A program made the translations under genes and the position numbers. Source: Mucilaginibacter phyllosphaerae (lineage in GTDB: Bacteria; Bacteroidota; Bacteroidia; Sphingobacteriales; Sphingobacteriaceae). From it: a DNA stretch of 64,000 nucleotides. The stretch is taken from NCBI RefSeq assembly GCF_004378255.1, contig NZ_SNQG01000001.1, forward strand, positions 372,001 to 436,000. The letters run 5' to 3'. This document shows positions 37,437 to 45,592 of this stretch, one piece after another. The notes beneath the pieces were generated by a model. The model had not been told where the DNA came from. It worked only from the letters and a program-made list of their open reading frames with translations, and made no database searches. How positions within the stretch are numbered: position 1 is the stretch's first letter; the number at the start of each line of letters is the position of its first letter.

Positions 37437-40400
37437 ATGCAACTATTTGATAGATACTTTTTAAAAACAGCCTGCAAAGCTGTAGCTATATGCATTGCCG
37501 AAGCTTTTTTTGCCCCGGCCCTATCTATCGCACAACAACCCCTGTTTAAATTGCTGCCGGCTGCCCAAACCGATATAAAATTCAGTAATGATATTGTAGA
37601 GAAGGAATCGCTCAACGTGTTATCTTACGAATATTTTTACAATGGCGGCGGCGTTGCCACCGGCGACATTAATAACGACGGCCTGCCCGACCTGATGTTC
37701 ACCGCGAACATGAAACCCAACAAGCTTTACCTTAACCTGGGTGGCTTAAAATTTAAAGACATTACAAAAGAGGCCTCCCCATTGATGGAAGGACGCCCCG
37801 ATAGCTGGAAAACCGGCGTTACCATGGCCGATGTAAACGGCGACGGCCTGCTTGATATCTACGTATGCTACTCGGGCAAAACGGATAACGAAACACGCAG
37901 CAACCAGCTGTTCATAAATAAAGGGAATAATAAATTTACCGAAGAAGCAAAAGCTTACGGCCTTGCCGACCCCGGTTACAGCACACAAGCCGCCTTTTTT
38001 GATTATGATAATGATGGCGACCTGGATATGTTCCTGCTAAACCATAACATCAAAAAAATTGACAATATGGAACTGGCCCGCTACAAAAGCGAAACCGACC
38101 AGCTGGCCAGCAATAAATTATACCGCAACGATAACGGCCACTTTACCGATGTATCTGCCGAAGCGGGCATCATCCAAAACCCCTTAACTTTTGGGCTGGG
38201 TATTGCCGTTGCAGATATTAACCAGGATGGATGGCCCGATATATATGTTACCAACGATTATAACGAACCCGATTATATATACATAAATACCCATAACGGC
38301 AAATTTGCCGAGCGTTCTAAAGAAATGCTCAGGCATATGTCGCAATTTTCGATGGGTACGGATATCGCCGATTTTAATAATGACGGCCTGCCCGATATCC
38401 TGACGCTGGATATGATGCCCGAGGATAACCACAGGCAAAAATCGTTACAGCTGCAGGAAAACTACGAATCGTTTGCGCTGATGCAAAGCCAGGGCCTGTA
38501 TAACCAGTATATGCGCAATATGCTGCAACTGAATAACGGCGACGGTACCTTTAGCGAGATAGCACAGCTGGCCGGTTTAGCTGATACCGACTGGAGCTGG
38601 TGCCCCCTTATTGCCGACCTGGACAACGACGGCTACAAAGACATTTTTATAAGCAACGGTTACCTGCGCGATTATACCAATAAAGATTTTTTACGCTACT
38701 GGGGCGATTATAAAATAAAAAAAGCCATGGCCGGCGAACCTTTCCTGCTGATGGATTTGATTGCAGCCATGCCATCAACTGCTTTGCCCAATTATGCCTT
38801 TAGCAATAACCACAATTTAACCTTTACCCAAAAACAGGCGGAATGGGGTTTAGATCAGCAAAGTATTTCCAACAGTGCAGTTTATGCGGATCTGGATAAT
38901 GATGGCGACCTAGACCTGGTGGTGAACAATATTAATCAACCGGCATTTATTTACCAAAATACCGGCCGTGATAATAAGCGCGCATCATACCTTGCCCTAA
39001 AACTAAACGGGGCCGGTAAAAACACCAATGCCGTTGGTGCCAAAGTGTATGTTTATACCGCAGCTAATAAGCAATATCAGGAAGTTAACCCTAACCGCGG
39101 GTACCTTTCATGCGCGCCGCTCACCTTAAATTTTGGTTTGGGCGATGCCAGGGAAGTTGATTCTGTACGTGTGATCTGGCCCGATCAATCGGCCCAGCTC
39201 CTTACCAACATTAAAGCCAACCAACTGCTCAATATAAAATATAAGCCACAGCAAAAACTGTTTAGTTTGGCGGCAAAGCCGGTAAACCCGGTTTTTGAAA
39301 GTGCTGAACCTTTTATAGACCATAAAACGGAAGAAATTACGGTTAACGATTTTAAGCGCCAGCTGTTAATGCTGTTGATGTACTCGCGCACGGCGCCGGT
39401 AATTACCAAAGCCGATGTTAACGGGGATGGCCTGGAAGACCTTTTTGTAAGCGACGATAAAGATAGCCCGGGCAAAATATATCTGCAGCAGCAGGGCGGC
39501 AAGTATCAAACACAAAACATCATCCGTGGTAAAACAGAAAATGCCGGTACAGTTGCTGCCGCAGTATTTTTTGATGCCAACGGCGATGGTAAGCCCGATC
39601 TGTACATTGCAAAAGGCGGCTATGCAGATTATGAGCCTAATACGGCCGTGCTGCAGGATGAACTTTACCTGAATGAGGGTAACGGTCGTTTTGTGCTCTC
39701 TCCCGCTAATTTGCCGGTGCTGAACGCCAACAGCAAAGCATGCATAAAGCCATGCGACTTTGATGGCGATGGCGACCTGGACCTGTTTGTAGGCGGCAGG
39801 GTGATACCGGGCAGATACCCCGTTACGCCGGAAAGCTACCTGCTGGTAAATAATGGCAAAGGCGTGTTCAGCATTGCGCCGGTACCTTTCGGCAAGGCGG
39901 GGATGGTTACCGATGCCCAATGGATAGACCTGAACAATGATGGCCGTAAAGACCTGGTGCTGTGCGGTGAATTTATGCCAATAACCGTATGGATAAATAC
40001 CAAAGAAGGCTTTACTGATAAAACCGCCGATTACTTTAGCACCCAGCCAAAGGGTTTTTGGTTTAAAATAGCTTTTGCAGATGTGAATGGCGATGGCAAA
40101 CCCGACCTGATAGCGGGTAACCTGGGCCAGAATACCCAACTGCGTGCATCTGAAAAAGAACCGGCAGAAATGTATTTTGCCGATTTTGATAACAATGGCT
40201 CTATCGACCCCTTTTTTAATTTTTACACCCAGGGTAAAAACTACCCATTTGTAAGCCGAGATGAACTGAATGAACAGATCTATCCGATGCGCCGCAGGTT
40301 TTCATCGTACAAAGCTTATGCCGATGCTTCCATTACAGAAGTTTTTACGCCGCAGGAACTGGCTACAGCCACTAAACTGAGTGTAAACGAAACCCGCACA

Positions 40401-40751
40401 ACACTTTTTATTAACCAAAACGGAAAGTTCACAGCATCTATACTCCCTGTAGAGGCACAGTTTGCCCCGGTTAGCCAGATATTGACGAATGATTTTGACC
40501 ATGATGGTAAAACAGACCTGCTGCTATTAGGTAACCATGCAGATAACCGCCTTAAAATTGGCAGCATGGATGCCAATTACGGCTGCCTGCTAAAAGGCGA
40601 CGGCAAAGGTGGTTTTACCTACGTAGATCAATCCGCATCCGGCTTATCTGTTACGGGTGATGTAAAATCTGCTTTAGAGGTACAAATAAACAAGGCAACT
40701 TATTTACTGATAGGCACAGCCACCGGGCCTTTAAAATTTTACAAAGAATGA
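37437..40751 (+). CDS. CRTAC1-like VCBS/FG-GAP protein with ASPIC/UnbV domain
   Basis: A 1104-residue exported protein. Many FG-GAP/VCBS calcium-binding repeats are visible: DINNDGLPD, DVNGDGLLD, DYDNDGDLD, DINQDGWPD, DFNNDGLPD, DLDNDGYKD in the first propeller and DVNGDGLED, DANGDGKPD, DFDGDGDLD, DLNNDGRKD in a second. Between them is an ASPIC/UnbV domain (about 520-605; AVGAKVYVYT, FGLGDAREVDSVRVIWPD). Such proteins sit beside SusC/SusD in many Bacteroidota and may bind substrate or partner proteins at the surface; no catalytic site is known. The stop overlaps the start of the haloperoxidase gene by 4 bases. Confidence 0.9.
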   Translation: MQLFDRYFLKTACKAVAICIAEAFFAPALSIAQQPLFKLLPAAQTDIKFSNDIVEKESLNVLSYEYFYNGGGVATGDINNDGLPDLMFTANMKPNKLYLNLGGLKFKDITKEASPLMEGRPDSWKTGVTMADVNGDGLLDIYVCYSGKTDNETRSNQLFINKGNNKFTEEAKAYGLADPGYSTQAAFFDYDNDGDLDMFLLNHNIKKIDNMELARYKSETDQLASNKLYRNDNGHFTDVSAEAGIIQNPLTFGLGIAVADINQDGWPDIYVTNDYNEPDYIYINTHNGKFAERSKEMLRHMSQFSMGTDIADFNNDGLPDILTLDMMPEDNHRQKSLQLQENYESFALMQSQGLYNQYMRNMLQLNNGDGTFSEIAQLAGLADTDWSWCPLIADLDNDGYKDIFISNGYLRDYTNKDFLRYWGDYKIKKAMAGEPFLLMDLIAAMPSTALPNYAFSNNHNLTFTQKQAEWGLDQQSISNSAVYADLDNDGDLDLVVNNINQPAFIYQNTGRDNKRASYLALKLNGAGKNTNAVGAKVYVYTAANKQYQEVNPNRGYLSCAPLTLNFGLGDAREVDSVRVIWPDQSAQLLTNIKANQLLNIKYKPQQKLFSLAAKPVNPVFESAEPFIDHKTEEITVNDFKRQLLMLLMYSRTAPVITKADVNGDGLEDLFVSDDKDSPGKIYLQQQGGKYQTQNIIRGKTENAGTVAAAVFFDANGDGKPDLYIAKGGYADYEPNTAVLQDELYLNEGNGRFVLSPANLPVLNANSKACIKPCDFDGDGDLDLFVGGRVIPGRYPVTPESYLLVNNGKGVFSIAPVPFGKAGMVTDAQWIDLNNDGRKDLVLCGEFMPITVWINTKEGFTDKTADYFSTQPKGFWFKIAFADVNGDGKPDLIAGNLGQNTQLRASEKEPAEMYFADFDNNGSIDPFFNFYTQGKNYPFVSRDELNEQIYPMRRRFSSYKAYADASITEVFTPQELATATKLSVNETRTTLFINQNGKFTASILPVEAQFAPVSQILTNDFDHDGKTDLLLLGNHADNRLKIGSMDANYGCLLKGDGKGGFTYVDQSASGLSVTGDVKSALEVQINKATYLLIGTATGPLKFYKE

Positions 40752-42094
40752 GCATCCCGAAAAAACTGCTGATCATATTTTTGGTGATCGCTTGCCGTTA
40801 TGGCATGGCACAAACACCCAAAAAGGCCTCGTACCCCGATTATCTGCAGCCCGACCATGCGGTTAATGCCGTAACTATGGTGATGGTGCACGATGTGGTA
40901 AGCCCGCCTGTGGCCGCCCGCTATTATGCCTACTGCATGCTTGGCGCATATGATGTAGTTGCAGCAAATAATAAAAAAGTGCCTGCCTTAAACAGCTTTA
41001 TTAAAAGTTATAAGCCCGGTACAATTGCGGCGGCTAAAACCAAATACGACTATAAAATAGCGGCCTATTACAGCATCCTGGAAACGGCCAAACTGTTGCT
41101 GCCATCAGGCTTTATGCTAAAGGATGATGAGGACGCTTTCATCCAGTTATTACAAAAAACGGGGGTAGATCAAAATGTTATCAATAGCTCGGTAAAAGTT
41201 GCAGAAGATGCATCGGCAGCCATCGTTTTGTTTTCAAAGCAGGATCATTATAGCCAGTTAAGTGCGCTTAGGCGGTACACACCGCTAAAAGATGAGGGTA
41301 AATGGTACCCTACCCCGCCCATGTACATGGAAGCGGTAGAACCTAACTGGAAAACCATCCGCACGCTGGTGATAGATTCGGCCACGCAATATAAGCCGGG
41401 CACGCTGATACCTTTTAGTAAGGATACCACATCGGCATTTTATAAGCAGGTAAAAGATGTTTACCAGGCTTCAAAAAAATTAACGCCCGAGCAGATCAAC
41501 CAGGCGCTTTTTTGGGATTGCAACCCTTTTGCAGTCACTACGTCCGGCCATATGGCTATCGGTTATAAAAAGATCAGTCCGGGTGGCCATTGGATGCACA
41601 TTGCGGGCCTGGTTGCCAAACAGGCTAACCTTGGTTTTGATGAAACGGTTACAGTAATTACTTTAGAGGGCGTTACCCTGATGGATGCCTTTATCAGCTG
41701 CTGGGAAGAAAAATTCACCAGTAACCGCATCCGGCCCGAAACTTTCATCAACAAATACATAGATATAAAATGGCAGCCTATACTACAAACCCCGCCATTC
41801 CCGGAATATACCAGCGGCCACGCCGTTGTATCCAACGCATCTGCCGAATTGCTAACCTACCTTTTGGGTGATCATTTTGCTTATACAGACAATACCGAGA
41901 TCCCCTTCGGCAGCAGCCAGCGCGATTTTAAATCTTTCAGGGAAGCCGCGGCAGAAGCATCCATGTCGCGTTTTTACGGTGGCATCCACTACATGCAAAG
42001 CATCGAAAATGGAAACATACAGGGCAAACAGGTTGCCGCCGGCATATTAAAAAAAATAAAAAAGGCAGGCATTGCCCCACTCTATAAAAAATAA
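40748..42094 (+). CDS. Vanadium-dependent haloperoxidase/PAP2-type protein
   Basis: A 448-residue exported protein (hydrophobic 5-20, GMAQ). The phosphate/vanadate-binding signature of this superfamily is present: K322-x6-R329-P330, then TSGH at 355-358 (usually PSGH), then S407-R408-x5-H414. The last Asp of SRx5Hx3D is Ser418 here. The family contains vanadium haloperoxidases and acid phosphatases, and sequence alone does not separate them. It overlaps the VCBS gene by ATGA, so the two are translationally coupled. Confidence 0.85.
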   Translation: MSIPKKLLIIFLVIACRYGMAQTPKKASYPDYLQPDHAVNAVTMVMVHDVVSPPVAARYYAYCMLGAYDVVAANNKKVPALNSFIKSYKPGTIAAAKTKYDYKIAAYYSILETAKLLLPSGFMLKDDEDAFIQLLQKTGVDQNVINSSVKVAEDASAAIVLFSKQDHYSQLSALRRYTPLKDEGKWYPTPPMYMEAVEPNWKTIRTLVIDSATQYKPGTLIPFSKDTTSAFYKQVKDVYQASKKLTPEQINQALFWDCNPFAVTTSGHMAIGYKKISPGGHWMHIAGLVAKQANLGFDETVTVITLEGVTLMDAFISCWEEKFTSNRIRPETFINKYIDIKWQPILQTPPFPEYTSGHAVVSNASAELLTYLLGDHFAYTDNTEIPFGSSQRDFKSFREAAAEASMSRFYGGIHYMQSIENGNIQGKQVAAGILKKIKKAGIAPLYKK

Positions 42095-42134
42095 ACACCC
42101 CTTATATATTAAAACCAAGTTCTATTACACAAGC

Positions 42135-44297
42135 ATGAAATACCTCTTCAAGAAAAAAGCATCCCTCCTATTTATCTTAAGTTTGTTATTAAGCAGCGCG
42201 GTTATGGCACAGCAAAGCTATAAAAACGAATCGCTGCCGATAGATACGCGCGTTAAAGATTTATTATCGAAGTTAACCCTTGCAGAAAAAGTATCCCTGT
42301 TAGGATATCGCAGCCAGGCTGTACCCAGGCTGGGCATACCGGCCTATAACTGGTGGAACGAGGGCTTGCACGGCGTAGCGCGCGCCGGCGAAGCAACCGT
42401 TTTTCCGCAGGCGATTGCTTTGGCTGCTACTTTTAACCAGGATTTGATCCGCTCGGTTTCTGATGTAATATCCACAGAGGCAAGGGCAAAATACAACCTG
42501 TCTACCGCTAAAGACCGCCATTTGCAATATATGGGCCTCACCTTCTGGACGCCTAACATCAACATCTTTCGCGACCCGAGATGGGGGCGCGGGCAGGAAA
42601 CTTATGGCGAAGACCCCTACCTTACATCGCAGATAGGCACCGCATTTGTACATGGCCTGCAAGGCAGCGACCCTTTGCACATGAAAACGGCATCGGCAGC
42701 CAAACACTTTGTGGCACACAGCGGCCCCGAGGCAACCCGCGATTATTTTGACGCGATTGTAGATGAGAAAGACCTGCGCGAAACCTACATGTATGCTTTT
42801 CATAAACTGGTTGACGGTGGTGTGGAATCTATCATGACGGCCTATAACCGGGTAAACGGCATACCAAACTCGGTAAATAAACACCTGATACAGGATGTTT
42901 TAAGAAAAGAATGGGGCTTTAAAGGTCACGTAGTAACCGATTGCGGCGCTTTAGATGATGTTTTTTTAACCCATAAAACCATCCCTAATGCCACAGAAAC
43001 CGCCGCCGCCGCTATAAAGGCAGGTATCGACCTGGATTGCTCATCTGTTTTGCAACGCGATGTGATCAACGCCATTCAGCAAAAACTGCTGACCGAAAAA
43101 GAAGTGGATATTGCTCTTGGTCGTTTATTAAAAACACAATTTAAGCTTGGCTTTTTTGATGACATCACCAAAAGCCCGTATTACACCTACCGGGCAGATA
43201 GCCTGCATACCCCGCAACACATTGCACTGGCCCGCAAGGCATCACAGCAAAGCATGGTATTGCTCAAAAACAGCAATAACCTTTTACCTTTAAAAGAAGA
43301 GAATTACCCGGCTATAATGGTGCTGGGGCCAAATGCTGCAAATTTAGATGCCATGCTGGGCAGCTACCACGGCGTAAGCAGCAAAGTAGTGAATTTTGTA
43401 GAAGGCATAACCGGCGCGGTAGACCCTGCTACAAGGGTTGAATACGATATGGGCTGCGATTATCGCGACACCACACACTTCGGCGGGATTTGGGGAGCAG
43501 GCAATGCCGACCTAACCATAGCGGTTTTAGGATTATCACCGGTACTGGAAGGTGAAGCGGGTGACGCATTCCTGGCAGAAAATGGCGGCGATAAAAAGAA
43601 CCTGAGCCTGCCCGCCAGCGAAATTGCCTTTATGAAGGCCTTACGTAAAGGTGTAAAAAAACCTATTATAGCTGTCATCACTGCAGGCAGCGATGTTGAT
43701 GTATCTGCCATAGCAGATTATGCGGATGCCATTATATATGCCTGGTACCCCGGCGAACAAGGGGGTAATGCCCTGGCCGATATTGTATTTGGCAAGGTAA
43801 ACCCGTCCGGCCGTTTACCGCTTACTTTTTATAATTCGGTGAATGATTTGCCGCCTTACCAAAGCTACAGCATGAATAACCGCACCTACCGCTACTTTAA
43901 AGGGAAGGTGCAATATCCATTCGGTTTTGGCCTTAGCTACACCACCTTTGGTTACGAAGCTGTTACACTGCCACAAAAACAGTATGGCGCTAAAGATACC
44001 ATTACCATTACCGCAGCTGTTAAAAATATAGGCATAATGGATGGCGACGAAATTGTACAGGCATACATCAAATACCCTACTGTAGACCGCATGCCGCTTA
44101 AAGAGCTAAAGGCATTTAAACGGGTATCGGTAGCCAAAGGCGGCTCTGAAACCATTACGCTGAAAGTACCTGTTACCGAGCTGCAAAAATGGGATCTGAA
44201 AAATAACCAATGGAAACTTTATCCGGGCACTTATCAATTGGTGCTGGGCAGTTCATCGGCTGATGAAAAAATTACCGCAAGGTTTCAGGTTAAATAA
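42135..44297 (+). CDS. GH3 beta-glycosidase, beta-xylosidase-like
   Basis: A 720-residue exported enzyme (signal about 1-25, VMAQ). The N-terminal barrel opens with YNWWNEGLHGVARAGEATVF, a form typical of the beta-xylosidase-type GH3 group (BXL, XylA). The nucleophile is Asp269 in VVTDCGAL. The alpha/beta sandwich contains AVLGLSPVLEGE, and a Fn3-like domain (about 630-720) ends the protein. ATG 42135 starts the signal peptide; a TTG at 42072, inside the previous gene, is unlikely. It removes terminal beta-xylose or beta-glucose; the substrate is inferred from context. Confidence 0.91.
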   Translation: MKYLFKKKASLLFILSLLLSSAVMAQQSYKNESLPIDTRVKDLLSKLTLAEKVSLLGYRSQAVPRLGIPAYNWWNEGLHGVARAGEATVFPQAIALAATFNQDLIRSVSDVISTEARAKYNLSTAKDRHLQYMGLTFWTPNINIFRDPRWGRGQETYGEDPYLTSQIGTAFVHGLQGSDPLHMKTASAAKHFVAHSGPEATRDYFDAIVDEKDLRETYMYAFHKLVDGGVESIMTAYNRVNGIPNSVNKHLIQDVLRKEWGFKGHVVTDCGALDDVFLTHKTIPNATETAAAAIKAGIDLDCSSVLQRDVINAIQQKLLTEKEVDIALGRLLKTQFKLGFFDDITKSPYYTYRADSLHTPQHIALARKASQQSMVLLKNSNNLLPLKEENYPAIMVLGPNAANLDAMLGSYHGVSSKVVNFVEGITGAVDPATRVEYDMGCDYRDTTHFGGIWGAGNADLTIAVLGLSPVLEGEAGDAFLAENGGDKKNLSLPASEIAFMKALRKGVKKPIIAVITAGSDVDVSAIADYADAIIYAWYPGEQGGNALADIVFGKVNPSGRLPLTFYNSVNDLPPYQSYSMNNRTYRYFKGKVQYPFGFGLSYTTFGYEAVTLPQKQYGAKDTITITAAVKNIGIMDGDEIVQAYIKYPTVDRMPLKELKAFKRVSVAKGGSETITLKVPVTELQKWDLKNNQWKLYPGTYQLVLGSSSADEKITARFQVK

Positions 44298-44319
44298 AAC
44301 AGGTGTATAAATTGATTTT

Positions 44320-44360
44320 ACAGGAAGGGTTTTGCTTGATTGCAAAGCCTTTTCCTGTTT
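44320..44360 (+). terminator. Terminator after GH3
   Basis: ACAGGAA (44320-44326) pairs with TTCCTGT (44352-44358). An inner, imperfect pairing of GGTTTTGC with GCAAAGCC extends the stem, and a T run follows. It closes the plus-strand part of the PUL-like locus. Confidence 0.7.
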
Positions 44361-44453
44361 ATAATACTTAAGTTTGATAAGCACGCCTCAATTTTATATC
44401 AAATTTTACAAACCATAGTTAATATTAGCTGTACCATATAAAAACAATTATAC

Positions 44454-45497
44454 ATGAAACCAGTAAAAGCTTACGCAGCCCAGGCTGCCGATAAACCCCT
44501 TGCCCCTTTTTCTATAGAACGCCGCGAACCCGGCGCCGATGACGTAGAAATAAAGATATTATTTTGCGGTGTTTGCCACTCTGATATCCATACCGCGCGC
44601 GGCGAATGGGGCGGCACCATTTACCCGGTTGTGCCCGGCCACGAAATTGTAGGTAAAGTTACCCGCGTTGGCCAAAATGTAACCAAATTTAAAGAAGGCG
44701 ACACCGTAGGTGTTGGTTGCTTTGTAGACTCGTGCATGCATTGCGCCAACTGCGAAAACGACCTGGAACAATATTGTAAGAACGGCAATACGCAAACTTA
44801 TAATTCACAAAGCCAGGATAAGCAAACCATAACCCAGGGCGGTTATTCAAGCCATATTGTGGTAACCCAGCATTTTGTTTTGTCGGTATCTGATAAATTG
44901 CCGTTAGAAAAAGTGGCACCGCTGCTTTGTGCCGGTATCACCACCTATTCGCCGCTGCGCCACTGGGGTGTAAAGGCAGGCGATAAAGTGGCCGTTGTTG
45001 GTTTAGGCGGACTTGGGCACATGGCAGTTAAACTGGCCGCCTCTATGGGTGCCGAGGTGACCATGTTAAGCCGGTCTAAAAGTAAGGAAAAGGATGCCAG
45101 TGAACTGGGTGCGCATCATTTTAGGCTCACCACCGAAAAAGACACCATGACCGAACTGGCCGACAGCTTTAACTTTATCATCGATACGGTTTCTGCCCCG
45201 CATGATTATAATGAATACATGAACCTGTTAACTACCGATGGTGTAATGGTTTTACTGGGCGCCCCGCCCGAGCCTACATCTGTTGCAGCGTTTCCATTTA
45301 TTTTCAATCGCCGCAGTTTGGTAGGGTCGTTAGTGGGCGGCATTAAAGAAACCCAGGAGATGCTGGATTACTGTGCCGAGCATAACATTACATCAGATGT
45401 GGAAGTGATCGGTATAGATAAGATCAACGAAGCCTATGAGCGCACGCTTGCCGGTGATGTGCACTACCGCTTTGTAATAGATATGGCTACGCTGTAA
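44454..45497 (+). CDS. Zinc-dependent NAD(P) alcohol dehydrogenase (YahK/CAD-type)
   Basis: A 347-residue medium-chain dehydrogenase. Catalytic zinc ligands lie in CGVCHSDIH and GHE, and structural zinc ligands in CMHCANCENDLEQYC. The nucleotide loop VVGLGGLGHMAVKLA (about 182-196) has the G-x-G-x-x-G pattern, and SRSKSKEK after the second strand favours NADP(H). These enzymes reduce a broad range of aldehydes. A TAAGTTTG -7-like box lies at 44369-44376 without a good -33. It is monocistronic, with a strong hairpin after it. Confidence 0.92.
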   Translation: MKPVKAYAAQAADKPLAPFSIERREPGADDVEIKILFCGVCHSDIHTARGEWGGTIYPVVPGHEIVGKVTRVGQNVTKFKEGDTVGVGCFVDSCMHCANCENDLEQYCKNGNTQTYNSQSQDKQTITQGGYSSHIVVTQHFVLSVSDKLPLEKVAPLLCAGITTYSPLRHWGVKAGDKVAVVGLGGLGHMAVKLAASMGAEVTMLSRSKSKEKDASELGAHHFRLTTEKDTMTELADSFNFIIDTVSAPHDYNEYMNLLTTDGVMVLLGAPPEPTSVAAFPFIFNRRSLVGSLVGGIKETQEMLDYCAEHNITSDVEVIGIDKINEAYERTLAGDVHYRFVIDMATL

Positions 45498-45517
45498 GAT
45501 CCGGGCATCAGGTGGTA

Positions 45518-45560
45518 ACAAAGTCGCGGTACGTATAGCACGTGCTGCGACTTTGTTTGT
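45518..45560 (+). terminator. Hairpin terminator overlapping the helicase promoter
   Basis: Arms 45518-45534 and 45540-45556 form a 17-base stem with two G-T pairs and a 5-base loop; the outer 10 bases (ACAAAGTCGC/GCGACTTTGT) are perfect. A T-rich tail (TTTGTTTG) follows. The right arm runs into the -33 element of the next gene. Confidence 0.82.
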
Positions 45561-45588
45561 TTAGAACGGATTATCCGTGTTACCTTTG
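45556..45588 (+). promoter_or_regulatory. Promoter of the helicase gene, apparently leaderless
   Basis: TTTG at 45556-45559, a 21-base spacer and TACCTTTG at 45581-45588 fit the Bacteroidota consensus very well. Only 4 bases separate the -7 box from ATG 45593, so transcription should begin at or next to the start codon. Confidence 0.65.
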
Positions 45589-45592
45589 CACG

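Noticed and set aside
39366..40139. Long open frame (257 codons) on the minus strand across the VCBS/UnbV gene
   Set aside because: It is fully antisense to a well-supported gene, has no ribosome-binding site, and its composition reflects the repeated Asp/Gly/Asn codons of FG-GAP motifs.
42300..42884. Open frame of 194 codons on the minus strand inside the GH3 gene
   Set aside because: The plus-strand GH3 protein has all family motifs in this stretch; the antisense frame has no recognisable protein features.
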